Shown here piece by piece: positions 7,749 through 16,566 of a DNA stretch of 64,000 nucleotides (position 1 is its first letter; each line of letters starts with the position of its first letter). The position numbers and the translations under genes were made by a program. Under the pieces are notes generated by a model. That model was given only the letters and a program-made list of their open reading frames with translations. It had not been told where the DNA came from and made no database searches. The stretch spans positions 1 to 64,000 of the forward strand of contig CAUCTV010000003.1 in the NCBI GenBank assembly GCA_958445895.1, in the 5' to 3' direction. This DNA comes from an uncultured Collinsella sp. Lineage in GTDB: Bacteria; Actinomycetota; Coriobacteriia; Coriobacteriales; Coriobacteriaceae.

Positions 7749-8882
7749 ATGCAGCATTCGAACCATCGCACCGCAGCGCTCGTCGCGTCGAAGCCGGCTC
7801 GTATCATCACGAGCGCCGCGCTCGCCGTCGCGCTGACGGCCACGCCGATGCTCTCCCCCGTCGCGGCCTATGCCGCCTCGCAGGCAACGCAGGATCAGCT
7901 TTCCGCCGCCCAGAAAAAAATCGAGGACGCTACGAGCGCCTACAACGACGCCCGAACCAAGCTCGAGGATCTGCAAAAGCAGATCGACTCCAATGAGGCG
8001 AACATCGATAAGATTGAGGCCGAGCTACCCGAGCAGCAGGCCAAGGCAAGCTCCGCCATGCGCGATCTGTATAAGTACCAGAAGGGCACCAGCCCCATCG
8101 TGAGCTTCCTGGTGAACACGCAGAGCTTGGGCGACTTTATCACCACCTGCAAATACACCAACCAGATTACGAGCTCGAGCGTCGACGAGATCGAAGAGCT
8201 TAACAAGATGCAGACCGAGCTCGAGCAGAACAAAACCGAGCTCGATCAGGCCAAGTCTCAGCTCGAGGGCGAGCAAAAGAATGCCGAGGACGCGCTGGCG
8301 CAGGCTCAGCAGCTCCGCAACGAGGCCCAAGCGAAGGCCGAGCAGGAAAATGCCGCCGAGCTGGCAAAGCTCGAGGCCGACAAGGCCGCTGCCGCCGAGA
8401 AGCTCTCGGGTACCGGCGTGAGCGGCAATAACTCCAACAGTCAGGCCACCAACTCCAACACCACCATCGACACCACGCCGAACAGCCCCAACAGCGGCAA
8501 TTCCGATTACGACTCGTTCATTAACGAGTGGACGAGCCGCATCGACAACTACCTTGCCGGCTCCCCCATGGCAGGCCAGGGCTACAACTTTGCCGTTGCC
8601 GCCTGGAATACCGGCGTCGATCCCCGTTGGTCCCCCGCCATCGCCTGTATCGAGAGCAGCAAGGGCCTCTATTGCGCCGGCTCCTATAACGCCTGGGGCT
8701 GGAGCGCCCGCGGCGGCGGTTGGCGTAGCTTTGGCAGCTGGAGCGAGGGCGTCTCCGCCCACGTTGCCTACCTGGGCGCCAACTATGGCTCCACGCTTAC
8801 CCCGGCAGCCGCCAAGAAGTACTGCCCGCCCACGTGGCAGGACTGGTACAACAAGGTCGCCAATCAAATGAACCGCATTTAA
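7749..8882 (+). CDS. secreted coiled-coil peptidoglycan hydrolase
   Basis: 377 residues. A signal peptide with a hydrophobic core (AALAVALTATPMLSP, cleavage near AYAAS) is followed by a long coiled coil (about residues 40-215, rich in Q, K, E and A) of the PcsB/FtsX-partner type, then a polar Asn/Ser/Thr linker. The C-terminal domain of about 120 residues is lysozyme/glucosaminidase-like, with a probable catalytic Glu in AIACIESSKG and the aromatic stretch YNAWGWSARGGGW. It probably cleaves septal or lateral peptidoglycan outside the cell. ATG 7749 is preferred to the upstream TTG because AGAGGG precedes it. A terminator follows 14 bases after the stop. Confidence 0.75.
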   Translation: MQHSNHRTAALVASKPARIITSAALAVALTATPMLSPVAAYAASQATQDQLSAAQKKIEDATSAYNDARTKLEDLQKQIDSNEANIDKIEAELPEQQAKASSAMRDLYKYQKGTSPIVSFLVNTQSLGDFITTCKYTNQITSSSVDEIEELNKMQTELEQNKTELDQAKSQLEGEQKNAEDALAQAQQLRNEAQAKAEQENAAELAKLEADKAAAAEKLSGTGVSGNNSNSQATNSNTTIDTTPNSPNSGNSDYDSFINEWTSRIDNYLAGSPMAGQGYNFAVAAWNTGVDPRWSPAIACIESSKGLYCAGSYNAWGWSARGGGWRSFGSWSEGVSAHVAYLGANYGSTLTPAAAKKYCPPTWQDWYNKVANQMNRI

Positions 8883-8895
8883 GTGCAACTGCAAA

Positions 8896-8917
8896 GGGCC
8901 CCAGACGGGGCCCTTTT
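8896..8917 (+). terminator. terminator of the hydrolase gene
   Basis: GGGCCCC-AGAC-GGGGCCC followed by TTTT. Confidence 0.8.
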
Positions 8918-8924
8918 CGATTAT

Positions 8925-10334
8925 CTAAGAGACGACACCGGTCGCGTTGCCGATAACAACGACGACGCACATGACGGCAAACATAAACCCGAGCGCCTTG
9001 AACCATAGTTCGACAAAAGCACTCCCCCGATACCGATCGAGTACGGTAAAACGACGTCGAAGCCTACGCCGGTCGAGCATTCCGAATGTAATGAGCAGCA
9101 CCAGGCCATCGACCATAAAGAAATACTCAAGTGCCAAAAACCACGTTGGATAGTTTCGGTTTTCGCCCGTCGGCGTAAATACCGCAAAATGGCTGCCCAT
9201 CAGCAGCAACAATGTTGTCGCATAGACGCATCCATTCCATATGCGCCCCACGGGCTCGGGGATACGCGAGAGCAGACGCGCACATTTGGACGTCACAGGA
9301 GAGACGATCGAACGCCGGTTTGCAGAAGACGGAAGCGTGAGGGCAACCGGCTGCTGTACCCGCTGCACCTGTGACACCGCGACCCGGGGCACACTGGCAG
9401 TAGAAAAGGTCACGGGCGTCGGTGCAGGGAGACATAGCTCATATGCCGCCCGCGCAGCATGCCCCAGTGCCTTTGCACTCACAAAGCGCTTAGCCGGATC
9501 GAGCGCCATCGCCATGCAAATCACATCCGCCAGCGGAACGGGAATGCCATGCGCCTCGCATTGCTCACGTATGTCCCGCCCCGGTTTGGGGTCAGTTCCC
9601 GTCAGGCAAAAGAACAGCAGTGCGCCAAGCGCGTAAATATCGCTGCGGACGCTCGTCTGCCCAAACCCAAACTGCTCGGGCGGCGCATAGGAACGCGTGC
9701 CAAACTTGACGGTGTCGGCGTCGGCGCCATCGCGCCAAACGCGCGCGATTCCCAGGTCAATAATCACCAGCGAGGAAAAGGTCATGCCGGCATCGGTCGC
9801 GTATCTCACGCCCGATACGATGATGTTCGAGGGTTTAAGGTCGCGGTGGATTACCGGTACCCCCGGCTCCCCCGCAGCTGCAAAACCAGCATGCAGCTCG
9901 CCCACCGCTTCACACAGAACGGGATACAGCTCGCGGGCATAATCGGGCGTCGCCCCCAAGCGTCCCACCAACGCCTCGAGCGTCTCGCCTTCGACATACT
10001 CCATCACCACGTCAAGCTCGTCGCCCACACGGCGGCAATCGACGATTCGAGGCAAGTGCTCAAAACGACGACCGGCGCGCTGGGCCGCAAACAGGCGCTC
10101 ATATGCTCCGCCAATCTGCACCGAAGCATCGATGCGCTTGCGGACAAAGGGGCCGAGAGACCCGCCGCCAGAGCCCTCAAAATAGACGAGTTCGGTCGTC
10201 TCGACATCCGAGAGCTTGAGCACGCGCTCCATACGATAGCTGTCATCGCGGTCGAGCGACGCCAAATGCTCGACAAGTGAAGCAGTCAGCTCGTCATCGG
10301 AATATGTTGGGCTCTGAGTATCCATGGCGTCCAT
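8925..10334 (-). CDS. membrane-anchored serine/threonine protein kinase
   Basis: 469 residues. The Hanks-type kinase domain covers about residues 35-300: catalytic loop VIHRDLKPSNI, magnesium-binding DLG (IIDLGIARVW) in place of the usual DFG, and the APPEQFGFGQTSVRSDIYALG segment of the activation region. The glycine-rich loop is atypical (EGSGGGSLG). After a linker there are three hydrophobic segments in the last 120 residues, so the kinase should sit on the inner face of the membrane. No PASTA domain is present. Several ATGs lie close together (10325-10355) without a clear site, so the start is uncertain by a few codons. An HTH protein gene precedes it on the same strand. Confidence 0.85.
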   Translation of the reverse strand: MDAMDTQSPTYSDDELTASLVEHLASLDRDDSYRMERVLKLSDVETTELVYFEGSGGGSLGPFVRKRIDASVQIGGAYERLFAAQRAGRRFEHLPRIVDCRRVGDELDVVMEYVEGETLEALVGRLGATPDYARELYPVLCEAVGELHAGFAAAGEPGVPVIHRDLKPSNIIVSGVRYATDAGMTFSSLVIIDLGIARVWRDGADADTVKFGTRSYAPPEQFGFGQTSVRSDIYALGALLFFCLTGTDPKPGRDIREQCEAHGIPVPLADVICMAMALDPAKRFVSAKALGHAARAAYELCLPAPTPVTFSTASVPRVAVSQVQRVQQPVALTLPSSANRRSIVSPVTSKCARLLSRIPEPVGRIWNGCVYATTLLLLMGSHFAVFTPTGENRNYPTWFLALEYFFMVDGLVLLITFGMLDRRRLRRRFTVLDRYRGSAFVELWFKALGFMFAVMCVVVVIGNATGVVS

Positions 10335-10422
10335 CATAGCGCAGGGCGCGGACACCCCATGGCATCCACGCCCTGTTCGTTCGCATAGTTGTTTTGGTAA
10401 CAGCCAACTCAGCCATCGGCCG

Positions 10423-10845
10423 TTAACTCACCGTCTCCTCGCCAAAGCGATACAGTTCCTCGTTGACCTTTTGCAGGCTGCAGCCGCGATCAATACAAAA
10501 GATGACAATCGCATCGCGACGGTCCTTGCAGTTGAGGACGCTCACTCCGGCAGCCGTCAGGGCGCGGTTGGTCTCCTTGAGCGTCAACGCCATTGCAAAG
10601 GCAATCTGCAGCACCTTGTTGCGGCTCGGATGCCGCGCACCGGTAAAAATCTGATAACCAAAAGTCTCATTGAGGTCGGCCATGCGCACCACGCGCGAAC
10701 GCTCGAGCCCCTTTTCTTGCAGCAACTGCTTTAAGTAATCCGAAAGCGACGGGGCGGCAAAGTCGTGTTCTTTGATATAGCCATCGATGTTTGGCGCGTC
10801 GAGGAGTTCATTGAGTAACTCGTCCGTCAGCTTTTTATCGGGCAT
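10423..10845 (-). CDS. HTH (XRE-like) protein
   Basis: 140 residues. The central part (about 30-100) has the helix pattern of a Cro/CI-type helix-turn-helix (LSDYLKQLLQEKGLERSRVVRMADLNETFGYQIFTGARHPSRNKVLQIAFAM is the region, cited here by its extent, residues about 34-84). The C-terminal part carries two Cys residues around a conserved IVIFCIDRG stretch. It is upstream of the kinase gene on the same strand with an 88-base gap. A DNA-binding partner or substrate of the kinase is a reasonable guess. The function is unknown. Confidence 0.65.
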   Translation of the reverse strand: MPDKKLTDELLNELLDAPNIDGYIKEHDFAAPSLSDYLKQLLQEKGLERSRVVRMADLNETFGYQIFTGARHPSRNKVLQIAFAMALTLKETNRALTAAGVSVLNCKDRRDAIVIFCIDRGCSLQKVNEELYRFGEETVS

Positions 10846-10884
10846 ACGACCTCACCTCCCATACGGCGCAACGGTAGCGACATG

Positions 10885-11427
10885 TTAGGCCAGCACCCAG
10901 CTTGCAGCGGCAGACTTATCAAACACGTTGGCAAAATAGAGAGCCTTCTTGATGTCACCATCAAAGTAGATATTGCCCGCCACTGAACCGCCGGCGGCAA
11001 GGGTACCAGACTGCAGTTCATCGGAGCCCTCGCTGTAATAACCCTGGTTCTGCTGAGCACCGTTGGCGTCCTCGCCCTTCCAGTCGTAGATATTGTAATC
11101 TGCGCCCTCATCGCCATTGTTGACGTACGTGACGTGAATGCCCGTCATGGTCGAACCGTCATAATTTGTGAGACCGGGCTGGACGGAATCGACGACGACG
11201 GAAAGACCGGCAGCCGTGGTCACCGTCGTACCAACCGCCAGGTCAGTCGTAGGCTGCTCTTCCTTCTTCGTCTCTTCCTTCTTGTCACCATCGCCGGCAT
11301 CCTCGGTGACGGTCGCCTTGTCGCTACCACAACCGGCAAGAAGACTGGCAGTCCCCAAAGCGACGGTGGCGAATGCGCCAAGTGCAGCGCGACGGCTCAG
11401 CAGCACTTCGTTTTCGAGCTTATTCAT
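10885..11427 (-). CDS. lipoprotein, DUF4352-like
   Basis: 180 residues. The N-terminus has LSRRAALGAF, then a lipobox ASLLAGC with Cys near residue 33, so it is an exported lipoprotein; the paired arginines suggest possible Tat export. An acidic/lysine linker (about 35-60) leads to an immunoglobulin-like domain with DLAVGTTVTTAAGLSVVVDSV and NNGDEGADYNI, typical of DUF4352-type surface lipoproteins. The start is set at the second of two adjacent ATGs for better spacing from GGAAGGA. Its role at the cell surface is unknown. Confidence 0.7.
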   Translation of the reverse strand: MNKLENEVLLSRRAALGAFATVALGTASLLAGCGSDKATVTEDAGDGDKKEETKKEEQPTTDLAVGTTVTTAAGLSVVVDSVQPGLTNYDGSTMTGIHVTYVNNGDEGADYNIYDWKGEDANGAQQNQGYYSEGSDELQSGTLAAGGSVAGNIYFDGDIKKALYFANVFDKSAAASWVLA

Positions 11428-11591
11428 CATGCATCCTTCCTACGATCCGGCTACCGCGCCGGCACACAGCACATCGTAGGAAGGATTGAACTTGAATTCA
11501 TTAGCTGAGAGCTAAGGTTGCGGTAAACGGCCAATGCAGTTATCCAAACGCCGAGCAAACGCACTTTGCTCGACCGTCTGCTGGCAGTGCA

Positions 11592-11915
11592 TCAACCCAC
11601 CGTGACAGATTCCCCGGTAAAGGTGCTAATGAGCAGCAGGATAAAGAACGCCAAGTAACTGATGCTCAGCAGATAGGCAATAACCAAAAAGATGGTCCAT
11701 CCAACATTGGTCTTACCATCGGCTCGACGTTGTTCGCGATTGCGGCAGAGCCAAATCGTCACGCCAATGGCCACGATCAGCAACACGAGTGCCGCTGCTG
11801 CCAACCCGGCAAGCGCAAACATAACGCCAATGCTCACAGCAATAACCGGAAGTAAGAGCAAGCCGCACCCGCATCCACCCGGACTATAAACGGCAGATTG
11901 TCGGCGTCGTCCCAT
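11592..11915 (-). CDS. small membrane protein
   Basis: 107 residues: a short basic head with a GGCGCG stretch, then three hydrophobic segments with a basic loop (CRNREQRRADGKTN) between the second and third. No family was recognised. The start ATG 11915 lies two bases beyond the stop of the M20 deacylase gene, with GGAG inside that gene, so the two are probably co-translated. Confidence 0.6.
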   Translation of the reverse strand: MGRRRQSAVYSPGGCGCGLLLLPVIAVSIGVMFALAGLAAAALVLLIVAIGVTIWLCRNREQRRADGKTNVGWTIFLVIAYLLSISYLAFFILLLISTFTGESVTVG

Positions 11916-11917
11916 CG

Positions 11918-13105
11918 TCACTCCATCACAAGCAATCGTTTGTAGACATCGAGGCCTTTGAGCAGGATTTCCTCGTCAAAGAGCATGGTATCGGTGTGAA
12001 GGGCGCTCGTGGCATAGGCGGGACAGCCATCCGAATCGCTCAGGTTTTCTTGTCCCTCTGGCACGCCCGTGCCCAGCAAGAAGAACACGCCCGGCAGATG
12101 ACGCTGATAGAACGCGAAATCCTCGGCGATCAGCAGCGGCTCGTCCACAAGTTGCAGCTCGGACAAGGCAGGCGTGATGCTGGCAAACAACTCGGAGTCG
12201 TTGTCAACCGGCGGATAGCCCTCGGCAAAGTCGAGATCGTACGTGCAGCCCGTTGCGGTGCACGCCTCGTCGAGCACACGGCGTACGCCCTCGCGCGCAC
12301 GGTCGAACATGGCGTCCGTAAACACACGCAAGCTACCGGCAATATTGGCCTCCCCCGCCACCGCATTGCAGACGGTGCCGGCCTGCAGCAGGCCAAACTT
12401 ACCAATGCAGGGCTCGTCGGCACCCAACTCGTCCATGAGCTCGCGCTCGGAAACCAAGAACTTGGCCGCTGCCAGCGCGGCATCATGCGATTCCTCGACT
12501 GGAACGCCGTAGGTCTTGGCGATATGGATGCTCGCGCCATGGATATGAATGTGCGTCTCGCTTGAGCGCGCCAGCAGCGGACCGGAGCAGCTCGCTAACG
12601 TGCCGGCGGGCAAATCGGGCCATACGTGGAAGCCAAAGATGCGATCCGCCCCGTAGCGTTCGAATACGCCGCTCTCACACACCGTCTTGGCGCCACCGGT
12701 CGTTTCCTCGGCCGGCTGAAACACAAAGAGCACGTTGCGCTTGATGGCGCCCGGCTGCTCACGGATCGTACGGTCGACATGCGTCGCGGCGGCAAGCGCC
12801 ATGGCCATGTGTCCATCGTGTCCGCACGCGTGCATTTTACCGGGATGCGTCGAGGCAAAATCCGCTCCCGTCGCCTCCACAATGGGTAGGGCATCCATGT
12901 CGGCGCGAATCGCCGTAGCATGCGCGGCGCCCGTACCGGCATCGAAGAAAGCGCAGACACAGCTGGGACACGGATGGGTCACCTCGCAGGCGAGCGGCCT
13001 CAACACGCCCTCAATATAGGCGATAGTCTGCGGAAGATCGAAATCGAGCTCCGGAATGCGATGCAGGTCGCGACGATAGCGACGAAGTTCTTGGAGCTCG
13101 GTCAT
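11918..13105 (-). CDS. M20-family amidohydrolase / N-acyl-amino-acid deacylase
   Basis: 395 residues. The metal-binding motif HACGHDGHMAM (about residue 98), FQPAEETTGGA (about 128) and the C-terminal ALHTDTM mark the M20D group that includes hippurate hydrolase, IAA-amino-acid hydrolase and N-acetyl-diaminopimelate deacetylase. The start is ATG 13105 behind GAAAGGATCC. It lies divergently from the lysine/DAP operon, which includes a DapH-type N-acetyltransferase, so N-acetyl-L,L-DAP deacetylase (YkuR-like) is an attractive role. A general aminoacylase cannot be excluded. Confidence 0.8.
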   Translation of the reverse strand: MTELQELRRYRRDLHRIPELDFDLPQTIAYIEGVLRPLACEVTHPCPSCVCAFFDAGTGAAHATAIRADMDALPIVEATGADFASTHPGKMHACGHDGHMAMALAAATHVDRTIREQPGAIKRNVLFVFQPAEETTGGAKTVCESGVFERYGADRIFGFHVWPDLPAGTLASCSGPLLARSSETHIHIHGASIHIAKTYGVPVEESHDAALAAAKFLVSERELMDELGADEPCIGKFGLLQAGTVCNAVAGEANIAGSLRVFTDAMFDRAREGVRRVLDEACTATGCTYDLDFAEGYPPVDNDSELFASITPALSELQLVDEPLLIAEDFAFYQRHLPGVFFLLGTGVPEGQENLSDSDGCPAYATSALHTDTMLFDEEILLKGLDVYKRLLVME

Positions 13106-13255
13106 AAAGGATCCTTTCATGGGGCATATCCATTCCCACAATATTGTGATGCAGAATTGTGACGCCCTTGTTTCCAGCATATCCCTGCATTTTTTAACCG
13201 TTATATACGAATACTCTTGTTTGGTAAAGTGCAACGTGGTAGGGTCGTTACCACT

Positions 13256-13480
13256 TGATAGAGGCGCGGGCACGAAGATCCGCGGGCGAGTCAGCAGACT
13301 TTGACCCCGTGGGGAGGCGAAACCCGCCGAACTGGGTTTTTCGGGCACGAACGACCTGGTGGGCCTGCGGGAAACACCCGCAGGACTGTCTGCAGCAATG
13401 CGGGAGCGCTATCCGGACATGGGGTCCACGCTATGCGGATTCGATGCGCCGATGGCGCCGTCTGGATAGCGAGGTTTACG
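13256..13480 (+). promoter_or_regulatory. lysine riboswitch (L box) and its expression platform
   Basis: The leader of lysA-dapA carries L-box-like conserved pieces in order: AGAGGCGCGGGCACGAAGAT (13260-13279), GCGAGTCAGCAGAC, GGGGAGGCGAAACCCGCCGAA (13312-13331, cited as an extent), TGGGTTTTTCGGG, the GCCTGCGGG/CCCGCAGG arm and a closing ACTGTC. Downstream, CGCTATCCGGAC (about 13412-13423) can pair with GTCTGGATAGCG just before the start codon region, forming a hairpin that could sequester the ribosome site. The expected effect is that lysine shuts off the operon. Confidence 0.75.
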
Positions 13481-13484
13481 GGAC

Positions 13485-15794
13485 ATGGCATTGACCCCCA
13501 ACGAAGCATATGCGGCCAAACAGCCGTTTGTGGACAAGGAAACGCTCGAGCATATCGTCGAGCAGTTCCCCACGCCGTTTCACCTATACGACGAGGCGGG
13601 CATCCGCCGCAACATGCAAGAGGTGCGCGACGCCTTTGCGTGGAACCCGGGCTTTAAGGAATACTTTGCCGTCAAGGCCAACCCTAACCCGGCACTCATC
13701 TCCATCCTCAACGAATACGGCTGCGGCTGCGATTGCTCGAGCTATACCGAGCTCATGATCGCCCGCTCACTGGGCATCACCGGCCACGACATCATGTTCT
13801 CGTCCAACGACACGCCGGCAGCGGACTTTGCCCTTGCAGATAAACTGGGCGCCATCGTCAACTTTGACGACATAAGCCATATCGAGTTCTTTGAGCGCGT
13901 CGCGGGCCCCATCCCCAAGACGGTAAGCTGCCGTTTTAACCCGGGCGGCCTGTTCCAGCTCTCCAACGGCATCATGGATAACCCCGGCGACTCCAAATAC
14001 GGCATGACCACCGAGCAACTCTTCGAGGCCTTCCGCATGCTCAAGGCCAAGGGTGCCGAGAATTTTGGCATCCACGCCTTCCTTGCCAGCAACACCGTCA
14101 CTAACGACTACTATCCCAAGCTCGCACGCATCCTCTTTGAACTTGCCGTGCGCCTGGAGCGCGAGACCGGCGCACATGTCGCCTTTATCAATCTGTCCGG
14201 CGGCGTCGGCATCCCCTATCTGCCCGAGCAGCAGGCCAACGACATTCACGCCATCGGCGAGGGAGTGCATGCGGCATACGACGAGATCCTGGTTCCTGCC
14301 GGCATGGGCGATGTGGCCATCTGCACCGAGATGGGCCGCTTTATGATGGGCCCCTACGGCTGCCTGGTCACCAAGGCCATCCACGAGAAGCAGATTTACA
14401 AGGACTATATCGGCGTGGACGCAAGCGCCGTCGACCTCATTCGTCCCGCTATGTACGATGCCTACCACCACATTACGGTGATGGGACAGCCGGGCGGCCC
14501 TGACAAGACCGCAGCACCGGTCACGAACACGTATGACATCACGGGCAACTTGTGCGAGAACAACGATAAGTTCGCCATCGACCGCGAGCTTCCGCATATC
14601 GACGTGGGCGACCTGCTCGTGATTCACGACACCGGTGCGCATGGCTACTCTATGGGCTACAACTACAACGGCCGCCTGCGTTCCGCCGAGGTCCTGCTGC
14701 GCCCCGATGGCTCGGCCGACCTCATCCGACGCGCCGAGCGCCCGGGCGATTATTTTGCCACGCTCGACGTGCTGCCGTGCGGCCGCGAGCTGCTGGCCAA
14801 ATCGCGCGCCGAAAGCGCCCGCCGTCGCGCTCAGGACGAGCGCCTAGCAGTCGCCGCCCAATGGAACAAACGCATCCAGATCGCGGAAGCGAAGGAGAAG
14901 AACATGGATATCCGCAATCTCGAGGGCTCAATCGTCGCCCTTGTCACGCCGTTTAAAAAGGACGGCAGTGTCGACTTTGACGCGCTTGAGCGCCTTATCG
15001 ATTTCCACCTGCAAAATGGCACTGACGCCATCCTCACCCTGGGCACCACCGGAGAGAGCGCCACGATGACCGACGACGAGGACAACTCCGTCGTCGCCGC
15101 CGTGGTCAAGCAGGTTGCAGGACGCGTCCCCGTCATTGCAGGCTCGGGCTCTAACTCCACGCAGACCATGCTCACCAAGTCGCTCACCTACCAAGGCCTG
15201 GGCGCCGACGGCCTGCTGCTCATTACCCCCTACTACAACAAGTCCAATGAAGAGGGTATCTATCAGCACTTTAAGACCGTCGCCGACGCCGTGGACATCC
15301 CCTGCATCCTGTACAACATCCCCGGCCGCTGCGGCTGCGGCATCAGCGAGCGCAACGTAGAGCGCCTGGCTGCGCACCCCAACATCATGGGCATCAAGGA
15401 GGCCTCAGGTAACGTCGCCTATGCCGCAAAGATTGCGCACTTGCTGTCCGACGACTTCCGCATGTACTCGGGCGAGGACGCGCTCACCGTACCACTCATG
15501 AGCCTGGGCGCCTCGGGCACCATCAGCGTGTGGGCCGATGTTCAGCCGCAGCTCGTGCATGACATGTGCCGCGCCTACCTGGACGGCGACGTGGAGCGCG
15601 CCCGCGACATCCAGATTGCCGGCCAGCCGCTCATCAACGCCCTCTTTAGTGAGGTCAACCCCATCCCCGTTAAAGAAGCGCTCGCTCAGATGGGTATGAT
15701 CGAGGCAAACTACCGCATGCCGTTATGCCCCATGGCCAACGACACGCGCGCTGCACTTACCGATGCTCTGAAGGGAGCTGGTCTGCTTGATTAA
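13485..15794 (+). CDS. LysA-DapA fusion: diaminopimelate decarboxylase / 4-hydroxy-tetrahydrodipicolinate synthase
   Basis: One uninterrupted frame of 769 codons. Residues 1 to about 470 are a PLP-dependent diaminopimelate decarboxylase: the PLP lysine in YFAVKANPNP (about 66), a glycine-rich NLSGGVGIPY, CENNDKFAIDRELP and the C-terminal HDTGAHGYSMGYNYN. A charged helical linker (about 430-473) leads to a full-length DapA of 296 residues: TLGTTGESATM, Schiff-base region YNIPGR and lysine in GIKEASGN. An internal ATG at 14904 has its own site (GAAGGAGAAGAAC), so free DapA may also be made. The genes encode the first committed and the last step of lysine synthesis. Behind a lysine riboswitch and overlapping dapB. 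Confidence 0.9.
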   Translation: MALTPNEAYAAKQPFVDKETLEHIVEQFPTPFHLYDEAGIRRNMQEVRDAFAWNPGFKEYFAVKANPNPALISILNEYGCGCDCSSYTELMIARSLGITGHDIMFSSNDTPAADFALADKLGAIVNFDDISHIEFFERVAGPIPKTVSCRFNPGGLFQLSNGIMDNPGDSKYGMTTEQLFEAFRMLKAKGAENFGIHAFLASNTVTNDYYPKLARILFELAVRLERETGAHVAFINLSGGVGIPYLPEQQANDIHAIGEGVHAAYDEILVPAGMGDVAICTEMGRFMMGPYGCLVTKAIHEKQIYKDYIGVDASAVDLIRPAMYDAYHHITVMGQPGGPDKTAAPVTNTYDITGNLCENNDKFAIDRELPHIDVGDLLVIHDTGAHGYSMGYNYNGRLRSAEVLLRPDGSADLIRRAERPGDYFATLDVLPCGRELLAKSRAESARRRAQDERLAVAAQWNKRIQIAEAKEKNMDIRNLEGSIVALVTPFKKDGSVDFDALERLIDFHLQNGTDAILTLGTTGESATMTDDEDNSVVAAVVKQVAGRVPVIAGSGSNSTQTMLTKSLTYQGLGADGLLLITPYYNKSNEEGIYQHFKTVADAVDIPCILYNIPGRCGCGISERNVERLAAHPNIMGIKEASGNVAYAAKIAHLLSDDFRMYSGEDALTVPLMSLGASGTISVWADVQPQLVHDMCRAYLDGDVERARDIQIAGQPLINALFSEVNPIPVKEALAQMGMIEANYRMPLCPMANDTRAALTDALKGAGLLD

Positions 15795-16527
15795 GACCGT
15801 CATTATGGGAACGGGCCGCATGGGCTCGCTCATCCGCACTACCGCCGAAGGCATTGCCGACGCCTCCGGTCAGCCCGTTTTTGATATCGTCGCCCAGATC
15901 GGTTTTGATCTGTCCGAACTCGAGAGCGCACCGGCAGCCGACGTCATCATCGACTTCTCGAACGTTGCGACCTTCGATGCCGTCGTTGCCTATGTCGAGC
16001 GCACGGGCGCCGCACTCGTTTCCGGCACCACGGGCTATTCGCCTGAGCAGATGGACCGCCTGCGTGAGCTGGGTCAGAACGCCCGCGTCATGCACTCCGG
16101 GAATTTCTCCATCGGTATCGCAGCCCTGCGTCATCTGGTAGCACAGGCCACACGCGAGCTGCCCGGCTTTGACTGCGAGATTGTCGAGACGCACCACAAC
16201 CAAAAGGTTGACGCCCCGAGCGGCACCGCGAAGCTGCTGCTCGACGCCGTAGTTGAGGCCGAGCCCGAGGCAGGTTACCACCCCGTCTATGGCCGTGAGG
16301 GCATGTGCGGCGCGCGCGACCCCAAGGAAATCGGTATGCACTCGCTGCGCGGCGGCACCGTCGCCGGCGTGCACGAGGTGAGCTTCTTTGGCCAGGACGA
16401 GGAGGTCACGCTCACACACCGTGCCACGAGCCGACAAATCTTTGTCAACGGCGCCCTGGCCGCCGCCCAGAAGCTCGTCACCCACGACCCCGGCTTCTAC
16501 ACCTTCGACCAGGTCATGTTTGCCTAA
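15787..16527 (+). CDS. dapB: 4-hydroxy-tetrahydrodipicolinate reductase
   Basis: 246 residues. NAD(P)-binding GTGRMGSLI at the N-terminus, DVIIDFSNVAT, SGTTGYSPEQM and the catalytic signature ETHHNQKVDAPSGTAKLLLD (about 133-152) identify DapB. The start is a TTG at 15787 overlapping the end of dapA by eight bases, with GAAGGGAGCTGG upstream, which indicates coupling with the preceding gene. It reduces the DapA product using NAD(P)H. Confidence 0.92.
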   Translation: MIKTVIMGTGRMGSLIRTTAEGIADASGQPVFDIVAQIGFDLSELESAPAADVIIDFSNVATFDAVVAYVERTGAALVSGTTGYSPEQMDRLRELGQNARVMHSGNFSIGIAALRHLVAQATRELPGFDCEIVETHHNQKVDAPSGTAKLLLDAVVEAEPEAGYHPVYGREGMCGARDPKEIGMHSLRGGTVAGVHEVSFFGQDEEVTLTHRATSRQIFVNGALAAAQKLVTHDPGFYTFDQVMFA

Positions 16528-16566
16528 CCAGGTATCAACCGTACCCATGCAAAGGAGAAACAGCAT

